Origin: Euglena gracilis
Lineage: Eukaryota > Euglenida > Euglenophyceae > Euglenales
Direction: 5' to 3'
Length of the DNA stretch: 64,000 bases
NCBI GenBank assembly: GCA_039621445.1
Contig: CP154954.1
Coordinates: 51,067,847-51,131,846, forward strand
Positions 12,836 through 24,800 of this stretch are shown in pieces (within the stretch, counting starts at the first letter, position 1; each line of letters starts with the position of its first letter). The translations under genes were made by a program, and so were the position numbers. Below the pieces are notes generated by a model. The model saw only the letters and a list, made by a program, of their open reading frames with translations, was not told the DNA's origin and made no database searches.

Positions 12836-15800
12836 GACGCCAGACGGGCGGCGGCCGACCCCAGGGGGGGGGGGGGGGCAGGCAGGCAAGAAGGGGGAGA
12901 GAGAAGGGACGGGGAGGGGGGGGGGACGTTGGGCAAAGTGGAGCCGCGGGCCTGGGTGTGGCCCACCACCAGCCCAATGATCCGCTGCAGGGGGGACCCG
13001 GCTGGGTGGCTGCGAGCCACGGGGGACGGGGCGTCAACTTCTCAAAACGTTGCCAGTGGTGAGTCAACCGTTTGTCGAGGTCCGTGCATCCGGGCACACA
13101 AACAGACACATTGGCACAGGTACACTCCCAATCGCCCCTGATGATCGCCCCTGAACAACATATCTGAGAGCCATTGGGCCGAAAACTCATTCATGTTCTA
13201 TAAAAAAAGTCAGGATTTGACTTCTTGCTGTCGCTCGCTCTCACCACTTGCAAAATGCGGATATCAACCAGAAAAAGCTTGAGTGCGAGCGAGATGCTCT
13301 GCCTAAGTTCATGGGGAAAATTGACGAAAAAATGGCATATGTTGGGGAAAATGGGTCGTCTTCGGGGGAAAAGTGATTTCTGACTCTTTGGACCATCCAC
13401 CCAATGCAATGTATGGGAGATATAAAAATAAGCGGCTGGCGAGAGCCTGCAGCCTGAAGAGGCTTGTGCAAGTCCATTCAAAGAAAAAAAAACTGGCGGG
13501 GATGCCCTGAGCACCATGATGAACAGTTCCACCTGGTACGTCATGGCCACCAACATGAGGAGGTATCCCGGGTGCAGAGACCATTGGGGAAGCAAGCGCC
13601 CAGAAAGCAAGCGCTCTGTGGAGAATTTGTTGTAGCAAGCTGTCTGAACCAGATAAAACCCCAGGGGAGGTAGTTAGGAGCTGAGGCAAAATGTTTGCAC
13701 TTGTTGTCCCATACCCCCCCCAAATTTATAATTTTGCTATTAACCGGGTTGGTCAAATTAAGTTGGTCAAAATAGTTGGTATAAATTTCAGGGGGTAAAT
13801 TGGGGAGGGGGGTATCATTTGGATTTCTGCATCAAAAACTGGTGGAAATGCCATCAACCTTTTTTGATTATACATGCAATGACGCCAATTTACTCAAGGT
13901 TGCAGAAAAGCAAGCTAACCAATCCCGTCTTTTTATGGTATAAAGAAGCCAAACAATGGCTTTCATCAAACTCTCATGCTTGTGGTTTTAGGCATTTTAG
14001 GCATTTTTGGATGGCGCGCGGGGGGGTATCCCAATATGGGGTGTGAATTGGGGTCCCCCCTTGTCTAAGCACCAAAAAAAATGGGTAAGAAACGGGGGGG
14101 GGGTGAATTTGCTAAAATACAGGTAAGCACCGGGGTGATGGTGAAGGGGGGAATTTTGACTGTAAAAAAAAATCTGGCGCTTTGCACCAAAGAAGGAAAA
14201 TTTCCCCTTACTTTGGAGGTCCACTGTACAGGCATTTGTATGCAAAAATCAACAATATCTCGCCAAATCAGGCTTTGAGAAACTTCTTTAAAAACACCCA
14301 CACACAAAACAAGTCTCCTCAGCAGGGTGGTGCTTAGACAAGTTTGGGGGGGAGGTATGGTGGTTATTGGAGATATTTTGCAAAATAAATCGATTTTTGA
14401 GGCATAGAAATTGACAGTTTGAGTCAGGCAGCACATTTGCGATAATTCAGTCAATTTTGGCCCACCCTTCGCTTCCAGCCACCCTTTGACCAACTGAACA
14501 AGATACCATCCACATCAAGGGCGAAGAAAACATCATCCTGGCCTGTTCCTGGTCAGGGGGGGGGATTCATATCGGAGGCCTTCGGAAAAAATTGGGGGAA
14601 AATTGGTGAAATTGCAGCTTTGGGAATCAGTGCACTTCCGCTGGAGGGGACTTCGAAAATCTTTGCAAAATTTGGTAATTTTGCAATATACAAAATAAAA
14701 TTTTGGCAAATTTGAGCCATTATTTACATTTTTTTTTACAACAAAAAGACCTAAAAGCATTATTTTTGCAACTTCGGGAACCTGCTGATTCTGGAAATAT
14801 GGAATTTCTTGGGTGAGCAATCCAAAAAATTGAAAAAAAAAGCACTAAAACTTTGGTATCAGGTTAAATCTGGTCCAGGATGCAAAATTTATTCAAAATC
14901 GAAAGCAAAAAAAAATGGGAGAAAACTAAAAAGGGTCCAGAAATTGCCAAGTCTTGTTGAAATTTGTAAAATTTGGCAAATTTTGGCAAATTTGCAACAA
15001 AATAACAAAAAAAGCACCTGTATTTTTTTTGTGAAACAGTCAAAGAATGGCCGGAACTCATTTCGCTTTGTATCTCAGATTCATGCAGAAAAATGGCAGA
15101 GAGGGGGAAATTGTGGGGAAATTGCAAAAATTGCAGAAAAAAAACTGCGGAAACTTGTGGAAATTGCAAAAATCTGTGGAAATTGCGGGAAAATTGTGGA
15201 TATATCAATTTTCTCCCTGTGCTGTTGGCCCTGCTCTTTCAAGCAAAGGCAGGAGGGAGAGAACGATCACCACCAACCATCAGCAACAACTTCGTTGGGG
15301 ATTTCCCTCGCCCCGTGGCAAACCCAAACAGTTTGGTGCAAAAATTGGGCAAAGGCAACGCCCGACCGCCGATACAAGGTCACAACAAGGAGACCTTAAA
15401 ATGGACTTCCAAGATGACGAGGCAGGGCCCAAGACAACAATCCCCCAGGGTAAGCGACAACATCCAGGCGGTGACAGCTGCTTGGGGGGGTGGGGTTGGG
15501 GCCATACCACTGCTTACCGCCCCGAGGGGGTCACTTTCTACCTCCCCCCCCCCTGTCTAAGAACCGGAAAAGATGGGTAAGAACCGGGGGGTGGTGCTTA
15601 ATTTGCCAAAATATGGGTAAGAACCAGGGGGGGGGTGCTTAGACAAGGGGGAAAATTTTGAATGCAAAAAAAATCCGGCGCTTCGCGCCGAAAAAGAAAA
15701 ATTCACCTTAAATTTGGAGGTCCACTGTTGAACTTACACACATTTGGATGCAGAAATCAACAATACCTCACCAAATCAGGTCTCAGAAGTTGCAGAAATT

Positions 15801-18800
15801 TCGAAATGTTTGAGAAATTTCCCTTAAAAATGCACACAAAATAAACCTCCCCGTGACGATGACCTGTAAAAAGATGGGTAAGAACCGGGGGGGGGGGGTG
15901 GTGCTTAGACAAGGGTGGTGCTTAGACAAGGGGGGGGGGAGGTACTTTGAATCAGTCACTTTGAGAACCAGTCACCTACTTGGTACACAGTTCCAGTGCA
16001 CTGGACCCAAATGTAGTGTACACTACGCTACTGAACTATTTCTTCAGTAGTGCACTGTACCCCTGGGGGAGGATTTGGTCCGAAATCCCCCAAATTTTCC
16101 GGCGCCTTCAGCGCCAGGTGGCCACTTCTGGTCATCCCTGGCCGACCCCACTCCCGGGGGGGGACCAAAAACCAGTCAGTCTCCCCCCTGGGGATGCGGG
16201 AGGCCAGTGTGTCGCCCGGCGGCCCCCGGCCATCGTCACCTGCAGGCCGTACAGCAGCACGATGGCGCCGTTGCGGGCGTAGAGCACCGTCCGCCGCGGC
16301 GATGGGCTCTTGGCGAAGCGGCCCTTCAGGTACCGCCGCGCGAACACCAGCGACTCCGTCCCGGGCCGGCCGCTGGATGGGGGGACCCGGCAGATCTGTC
16401 TGGTTTGGTGCAGAAGGCGCCTGGTCCATGCCACTGCACCCCGGATGCGGAGACACAGGGGGATGGGCTCTTCCAAGGTTGGCAGGCTTGAGAGGAAAGA
16501 CCACCCGAAAGAGGGGTCGGACCTCCAGCAAGGGTCATCCCCGAACGGCTGTGCTAATGGTGGCGGAGCAGGCTTTTGCTTAAGGACCCGGGGGGGGGGG
16601 TACTGGCTAGCCAATCGGCTAGACACTGGAAAAAATGGACTAGCTAGACCCCCCTCCCCCGGGGGGGGGGGGGGGGCGGGGGTCCCCCGGACTGGAAAAA
16701 ATAATTTTTAATAGGTTTTTGGCTGATTTTGTTCCAAAAATTCCCAAAAATGGCCAAAAACGTGCATTTTTGGCCCTTTTTGGGGGTCCCAAAAAAATTT
16801 ACAGCGCTTCGCGCCGGTCACTGGAAAAAAAAATAGCTAGCTAGCCCTGCTAGCAGACCCCTGGGGTCTGCTAGAAATCCCACTAGCCAAATTTGGACTA
16901 GCTGCAGTCCAGCAGGGGGGGGAGAAATTGCACATTGGGAGGTCGAAAATTGCAGTGCAAAAAATTGCACAAAATTGCACAAAAAAATTGCACAAAATTG
17001 CACAAAATTGCACATACCAGAAAAGCCTTACCAGAAACCAGAAAAGCTGCATATTCTGCCAATTTACCCTGTCGGTTCGCCCAAAAAGTTGCAACACAAT
17101 CAGAAGAGTGGCCCTCTTCATCCATAGCAATATGCCATGGCAACACTTACGCCATTCATCCTGAACTTGTTCATCATCCAGCGGAAGACACAACAATTCA
17201 TACTTAGAAATTACCAAGGCACAAAATACGAACCTGTTTGTAGAATGCCCATTGCTCCTTTGCCAATTGGCCGATTGTTTGAAAACTGAGTAAACCAACA
17301 ATAAACAGCCTTTGAATGGAAATTTTCAATTTTCAAATTTCCACTACGCACATCAGTTTCCCAGCAAAAACTACCCCTGCTACCCATATATTGCAAAAAC
17401 TGGCTCCTACAGTAGTCAAGTGTGGGGGGGGGCGTGTGGGGGTAAATGTCCAGTGTAGGAGCCAGTTTTTGCAATACCTCGCAATTAATTGCCCAAAATT
17501 GCAAAAAATTGCACATTTCGGGAAAATCGAAAATTGCACAAAATTGCAAAAATTGCACGGTGCAATTTGCCCCCCCCCCTCTGAGTCCAGCCCCCCCCCA
17601 AGGGGGTACTGCAATCCCTTAAGCGAAAGCCTGTGGCGGAGGCAACACAACAGGAGGGGGCAGGGGGGTACAGCAGCAGCCGGGGCCAGACGGACATCAG
17701 GAACACGCCGATGCACGCCCCGGCAAAGGCCCCCGCGTTGTTCAGCTTCCACTCCTTGATGAAGAGCAGGACGCAGGGGTCCCCCGACTGCCCCACCGTC
17801 TGGAAGCCTGTCATCCCTTGTGGGCCCCTGCCCCTCCCTGTGCCTGCGGGCTTCAACGCACCCCCCCCCGTAGAATTGATGACCACCAAATAGCGAATGT
17901 GCAATTCGTTCCAACCAGTACGACAGCAGAATTGCAGGATGCAGTGGAGTGCAGAATCGCAGAGTGCAGTGAGGTGTGCATGCAGTGCTGTTCATACAAC
18001 AAATGTTGTACTAAATATTGCACCAACGCTTCCAGTTGTAACCCTTTGAACTGGCATGGAAAAGCAACAGCCCAGCCCACATCACTATGGCAGTCAAATC
18101 CCAAGCTTGCCTTTCAGGTGGAGGCCACACCATGCTCTCTGATCGTGTGCATAGATTCACTTAGTGACCAGGTGGCACTTTTTCCCAGGTCCAAACCCAC
18201 CCACCCACTTGTTTCGAAAACCTACCCACCCACGACCCCCCCCCCCTTAGTTGCACGACCCCCCCCCCGGTCAAACCACCCACCCACCCACCCACCCACC
18301 CCAAAATCCAGCCAAAATCGGCCGAAAACACAAAAAAAATTTCGGCCCAGCCTCGGCGCACCCCACCTGGGGGGGGGGGGGGTCCCAGGGCCCAACCCAC
18401 CCACCCACTCTCGAGAACCCGGGGTCTGCAGCCAGGCTGGTAGCTGCTGGCTGGAACAAAGGTGCGAGCTGGCTGGACCTGGCTGGGTCCAGCTTAAGAA
18501 ATTCCCGGCTCATGTTCCTTTGCGCAAGTGTGCAAAAAAAAATGCAAAAGCTCAAATTTAAGATTGGCTGAAACTCGCATCCGTATGAGAAAAAAGCCTC
18601 TGAAAGGCCAGGGCAGAGTTGCAGAAGCCGGACGCGGAACTCGCGGTGGTGTTGCTTGTGTTGCCGGCGGCCGATGCCGAGGCGTCGCACACCACCGTAC
18701 ACGAGAAGCAGTGGGTGGCCTCCCCGGCGGAGTTCAGGTAGTCGTCCGGCCACGTCGTCCCCTTGGCGGGGTCCTTGCGGCACGGGGCGGGCCGCTCACC

Positions 18801-21800
18801 CCGCCCTGTGTCACGATGCTGACACGTCGATGGAGCCGGCCCCGCGCCCAGCGGCCCGCCCGGCAGGCCACCTGGCTGGCGGGGCAGGTCAGGGCGGAGA
18901 TGGACATGCACGTCATCCAGCAGTACATCTGTCCCGCGCCGCAGGAGGAGCCCGAGTCGGCCAGGAACCGGCACCGGGCATCCACCCGGAGGTGGCCTGT
19001 GCCCGGCGGGAGAGCTGTCTGGCCAGAAGAGGGAATGCTCTCACAGTGTGCGCTGTGTGAGAAGAATCATTCCCATTTGTGTTGTTCTCACAGATTCCAC
19101 CAGGCAACTTCCATTCCTTTTTTTCCGGCTGCAATCCTACAAACCGGCCATTTATGACCATTGAGGGCCACTGTTGGTCGCCTTTGGCCATATTGGGCAA
19201 ACATTTTCAAACTTGCCGCACTCCTTAAAACCTCAGAAGGTGAAATTAACAATCCAAGGGACCTCGCACCGGAGCCTCGAATTGACTTTCTGAGTTTGGG
19301 TTCCACAATACGTGTGCTGTACCGCTGCCCATCCCAAAAAAAACCCCAAAGGGTCAAAAGCACCCCCTGGGGGGATGAAAAAAGTTATTAAAAAAAAAGA
19401 AGTCAGCCCGGGGGGGATGCCAGGGCGGTGCTGCGGGGAGCAGCCCATCGCCGGCACGCCACTGCCATCGTCTGCCAGCACCGCGGCGTGGCTCTGCGTC
19501 CAGTACTGGTTGAACGTCACGTGCAGGGCGTTGCTTAAGGACCCTTGGGGGGGGGGGGTCCAGCTCAGAGGCTGGAAAATTTGGGCTGGCTGGAAAAAGG
19601 CTGTTGGCTGACCCCTTTACCCCCCCCCATACCCCTCATAGGGGTCCCGGGCTGGAGCTAGGCCCGACCCGGGCACCAACAAAATTGAAATTGCAAAAAA
19701 TGTCCCAAAAACTGCCAATCGTGCAAAAAAAAAATCGATTTTCAACCCCAAATTTGCCCTTGCCAGCCCTGTTCCAACCAGTTTTTTTTTTTAAGGATCC
19801 AGGGGGGTGAACCCACCCACCCCTCAGGGGGGGGGGGGCTCGTGGGGACCTTCTTTTGGGGGTCAATTTTGGGGTCCAAAAAGTTTTGGCGCTTCGCGCC
19901 GTAAATACAGGAAAACTTCGCCTCTGGAGGAGTACCCACTCAGCCCAACCTCCACCCCTCTCCCCCGGCCAGGACCCACCCACCCACCAACAACCACCCA
20001 CCCCCTCCCCCCGGGTCACGAAACTTAAAAATATCTGGTTCCGACCCTCATTTTCGCCCATTTTCGGCCCATTTTTTTTTGATGGGGGGTCTGAGGGCTG
20101 CTGGACCCCCCAGGGGTGGGATCAAATTTTCTAAACCAACACTCTGGTCATGTTGCCCCCACGCAGCACGGCGGGCCGGTGCGGTAAGTACATCCGACCA
20201 AACCACGCCCGGCCCAGCCCCTCCAGCTCGGAGACACGCCCAGCCAGAGGTCGGGAGGTGATGTGGAAAGCCAACGTTTGTGGAAAGGTGTGCAGCAGTT
20301 ACTTGGGTGCAGCGTCCAAGGCGGTGTGCCAGCCCCAAGCCGTCATATGAGCGGGAAGAAATGAAATTGGTGTGAAGGTGGGGGAGGGCTTCAGCGAACC
20401 TCCTCGAATGTCGTTCGAGGAGGTTCGAGACCTTCCTCCTATGTACATGCTTGTAGGTATCATTTCATTTGGCACCGAAAGTATGAAATAGAGCAATATA
20501 TGAACGCAACGAGCAGCACAGTGTAAATGTTCAACAAAAGCGTTCACAGTGAAGAGGCAGACAGCATTTTGCTGTGGTGAAACAAAGGCACAACAAGGGA
20601 AATCATGGTGCCGGAGACGAGGTGGAGCACCGTTCTGCCACTTGGCTTCTGGGTATCTGGGCAGGTAGGAATCTTGTTAACGTTTTGGTGTTCTAACCAA
20701 ACCGAAATCTAACCAAACCACTTTTCATTTTGAAATCTGAGTGCAGCAGTTTTTGAGTGCAGCTGCAGCCAGTGGCCCAGAAACCTGATAAATTGGCTCC
20801 TACGGGGTACCAGCTACCCAAAGAGCCACCCAACTGGGGGGGGTCAATACACATGGGGGGACCCTTCCTCAGTACGGGAAGGGCTCGCTGGGGTACATCA
20901 GACATAGCACGCAATAAGTAATTCTAAAACAAACATTGCAAGCAGGCCGACTGTATTGTTATTTACTTAACCAATACTGCACCAATGGGACTTCTCAGAA
21001 GCAACCCCTTCCAAACCAAGATTGTCAGTGTGTGTAGGAAAGAGAAGAAGAGAAGATAAGTGAAAACAGAGGAACAGAGTCTTTCTACTGTATGTTATAT
21101 TGCTAGTGGAGCTGAACAGAGCTCTCTATCTCTCTCACTCACTCACTCATTCACACACCCACCCTCTCTCTTTCTTGCTTGCTCTTTCTTTATTCCTCTG
21201 CGGCCTGCAAGTAAAAGAAACAAGTCTTGTCTCAAACCTCCTCAATGTCGTTCGAGTCCCCTGGAAGGGGGGTCCAGCCAGCCGGCTGGAAAAAGGTGCT
21301 GACTGGAAAAAAAGGTGCTGGCTGGACCCCCTGGGGGGGGGGGGTCCAGGGAGGTCCTGGCAGCCCAAAAAAAAAAATGCCCAAAAAGAGCCCAAATCCA
21401 GCTTGGTTGGAAATTTTCAGCCAAATTTAGGTGGAAAAAATCCCAACCCCCAACCAAAAAGGGTTATTTTTGGCCATTTTTGCCCCTTTTTCAAAAATTT
21501 TCAGCGCTTTGCGCCAAGAATTTTTTTTCGGTCCAGCCCGGCTTCGCTGGGCGGGCCTGAACTTTATTTCAGCAGACCCCGGGGGGGGGGGGGTACACAG
21601 CCCAGCTGGGACGTGCTGGCTGGAGAAAAGGTACTGGCTGGCTGGACCCCCCCCCGGGAGGAGGGTCCCCTCCGGCTTTAGAAAACCCCTGTTTGCATCG
21701 GAGTGTCGGCCAAAGGATGCATGGTTTTTGCATCTCATGTCACTTCGGACTGCGGAAAGTACGACACTGATTAACACACTTTTGCTCACCTGTATACAAG

Positions 21801-24800
21801 AAACTGAACGCAAAAGACTTTCACAATGCGTGTGCTGGCTTAGATTTGAGGTAAATTCTGTTTTGGCAGGCGTGAGCAGGGACCACCACTTCATGTGGCG
21901 GGGCGAACAGCCAGTCAGCCCCGGGGGCTTTGAGCCGGTGGCAAGCTGAACCATACTGCCCGAAACCCTCACATGCATTAAAAAAAACCCATCATCCTAA
22001 GGGGAGACCTGCCCACCTGCGTTGTCAGAGGTCAGGGAAGGAGCAGGGGCTTTTTTTGGAGGGCGGCCAAATGCACTGAGTTTCAGGATTCTGGTGCCCC
22101 CTCCTCCTGCCACTTCTCCTCCGCTTTGCAGGGAAACTCCCCACCACTCCATAACCCCCACAAATTTAAGGCACGCTGCATGGACCTGGATCACAAAATC
22201 AAGCAGCAGCCCCCTGAAGGCTGTCCACGAAAGGCAGCAGAAACCCAACCCTTCAAATCGAAGCTGCCCCACGCTGACCAATCGCAGACCAATTCACTGT
22301 TCTAAAAGCTGGACGTTGGTAGGGGCTGCCTTCGCTGCGGCTGCGGTGGTGGGCATGGTTGAACTCTCCGAATACGCCTCTTCCTTCCGTACGGTACAGA
22401 CAAGGATGAAGGGGAAACAAAAATAATGGAAACCACCCAAATTTCCTCTAGCTCCTTCCCCGGGAGCTTGGCCCCCCTCCTCCTCACATAGAAACTTGCA
22501 TTCCCCCACCCCTAAAGTTGGCCTTCGGCCTTCATTTGCAACCTTGGCCCCCATTTCAAGGGTTGTTGGCCTATTTTGCTCATCCCGCCAAAATTCCTGA
22601 GATGCAAACCCGGCCCCCAAAGTTGGCCCCTGGCATGATCTTCATTCGTCCCAGGCCAAGCCCTTGGGGAGGAACCCGGGCAAACCCCCTTAAATGAAGC
22701 GCAGGCAAGCTTACAGCAGACTGCTGCCTCTGGCACTGGGGGATGTGCTTCTATTTGGCCCCTACGCGTCTGATTTTTGTTGACTTTCTTCAGAATGACC
22801 TTCGGAATGGGGTGTGCTTGTAGTAGACTGCCACCTGCGACGACCGGGGGTGTGCTTTTCTTTGAATCCTGCACTTTTAGAGGCCCCGTGCTTGTATCGG
22901 GGGATCGGCGGGGTTAAGTAAACCCCCCCCCAAATAATAACCCCCCCCCCAAATAATAAACCCCCCCCAAATAATAAACCCCCCCCTGAGGACCGACTTC
23001 GGCCGCCCAAATAATAAACCCCCCCCTCCGGCAGGTGTGAGGGCAAAGAAAAAAAGTGCAAAAGTTAGCAGAAATGTTGCAAAAATCGCAAAAATGGATC
23101 AAATTGGTCCAAAAAAAAATGCCAAAAAAGCAGCCAGTTTTCAAAAAAGCCCAAAAAAATGCCAAAAAAGTGACCATTGGAGCCTGTGGAGGGTTTTTCG
23201 GGTCTAATTTTGACTTCGAAATTTTTGCCCAAATAATAAACCCCCCCAAATAATAAACCCCCCCCTGGACCCCGACTTCGGGTGTCCAAATAATAAACCG
23301 GGGGGTTTATTATTTGGGGGGGGGGTTATCTTTCTTTTCGGGGGTAATTACAATTTGAGCCCAAAAAAGGAGCAATTAACACTTCCGTTGGACCCTCCTC
23401 ATCCCTCCATTGGACTCTCGGGGAAACCCCAAGAATTACACTCTTAAAAATTACGAGGGAACAATGCTCGAAAATTTTATAAATCAATCTTTCCCACCAT
23501 CAATCTTCCCCATTTCAACCTCGGAGATAATGCTCCCATCATTTCTGTTTTGAGTCGATTGAAACGACGATATTTTTTGGAGACCGTTTGACCACAATTT
23601 CAACAACCTCAGGCAAATGGCTGAAAATCAACCTGAAAAACAACACGTCAATGGGGGGGGGGGAGGTATGCCCCAGCCTGCCCAGTGGGCCGCCCCTTCG
23701 CCGTTCATCACCAGCAGGCTGTCCGGGGGGAACTCCGGCTTCACCACCCGGCCGTCGGGCAACTGCAGCCGGAAGCCGTGCGCCGCCGAGACGGGGGCAG
23801 AGCCCGGCGGGGTCGCTTGAGGCAGCGGACCAAAGCGGTTGGGGGGTGTTTCGCCCAACAGATGCCCCTTCCCCAACCGGAGCCAGTGGCTGTTGGGAGT
23901 TCGGGATCTGGGGCTGGGGGGGGGGGCTCACCTTCCCGGGAGGGGGACGTGCAGGAAGTGGGGGGAACGGGGGTCGATCCCCCATGGAAGGGGGGGGAGG
24001 TCAGACACCCCCACCAAAGCACTTTGCAAGGGAAAATTCCCTCGGGGCCGAAGGAATGTTTGGTCAACCCCCCCGCCACCCAGACAGTTGCCGGGATTCC
24101 CATACAGCCTGCCCCCCAGGGGGGAGACCACTATTTAGGGAAGATTTTGGGTCCAAAAATATTTGCTGCTTTGAGTGGAAAATGGAGGAAAGCCCCCCCC
24201 CCCCGGGGAACCACCCACCTTCCCCCGGATGCCAAACTTCACAAAAAAACCTCTGCTCAGAGCCAGCCCCTGGGCGGGGGCGCCACTCAGCAGGTCATAG
24301 TACTGCGGGGGCGTCATCACCAGGAACAGGCCCATGTCGCTGTGCATCCGCAGCGTCGGGGCCGCCCGCGGGGCCCCCTGACCCGCCAGCCGGCGGAAGA
24401 CGTGGAAGTGCTCCGCATCAGGCGGTGTCCCCAAGCCCCTGAACGCAAGGGGGGACACTGGCAGGGGAAACGCAACATGAACCCTCGAAACGTGGCACAA
24501 AAAAACACTCACACACAAACAACACACACACACAGCAAAATAAAAAAACTTTCAAACACAAGCACAGAAAACGCCAGTTGCATGAAAAATTATTTAGGAA
24601 CTCCCCGAATGTACACTTTTCTGCTGGAGAGGAATTGGAAAGGTTTTCGCCTCCTTCGGGGAGAATTCTTCATTATGCAATTACGCTTTGATATGTTTTG
24701 ATGGTTAGATTTAGGAACATGCTCATTCTGAAAATATACATTTTGTTGGACAAAAAAAGTACAATTGAAAAAAATTTTCACAAAAGTTTGGTCTCAGGAA

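Noticed and set aside
22918-23320. CRISPR-like spaced repeats
   Set aside because: Units are C-run/A-run low complexity with irregular spacing and a eukaryotic intronic setting.
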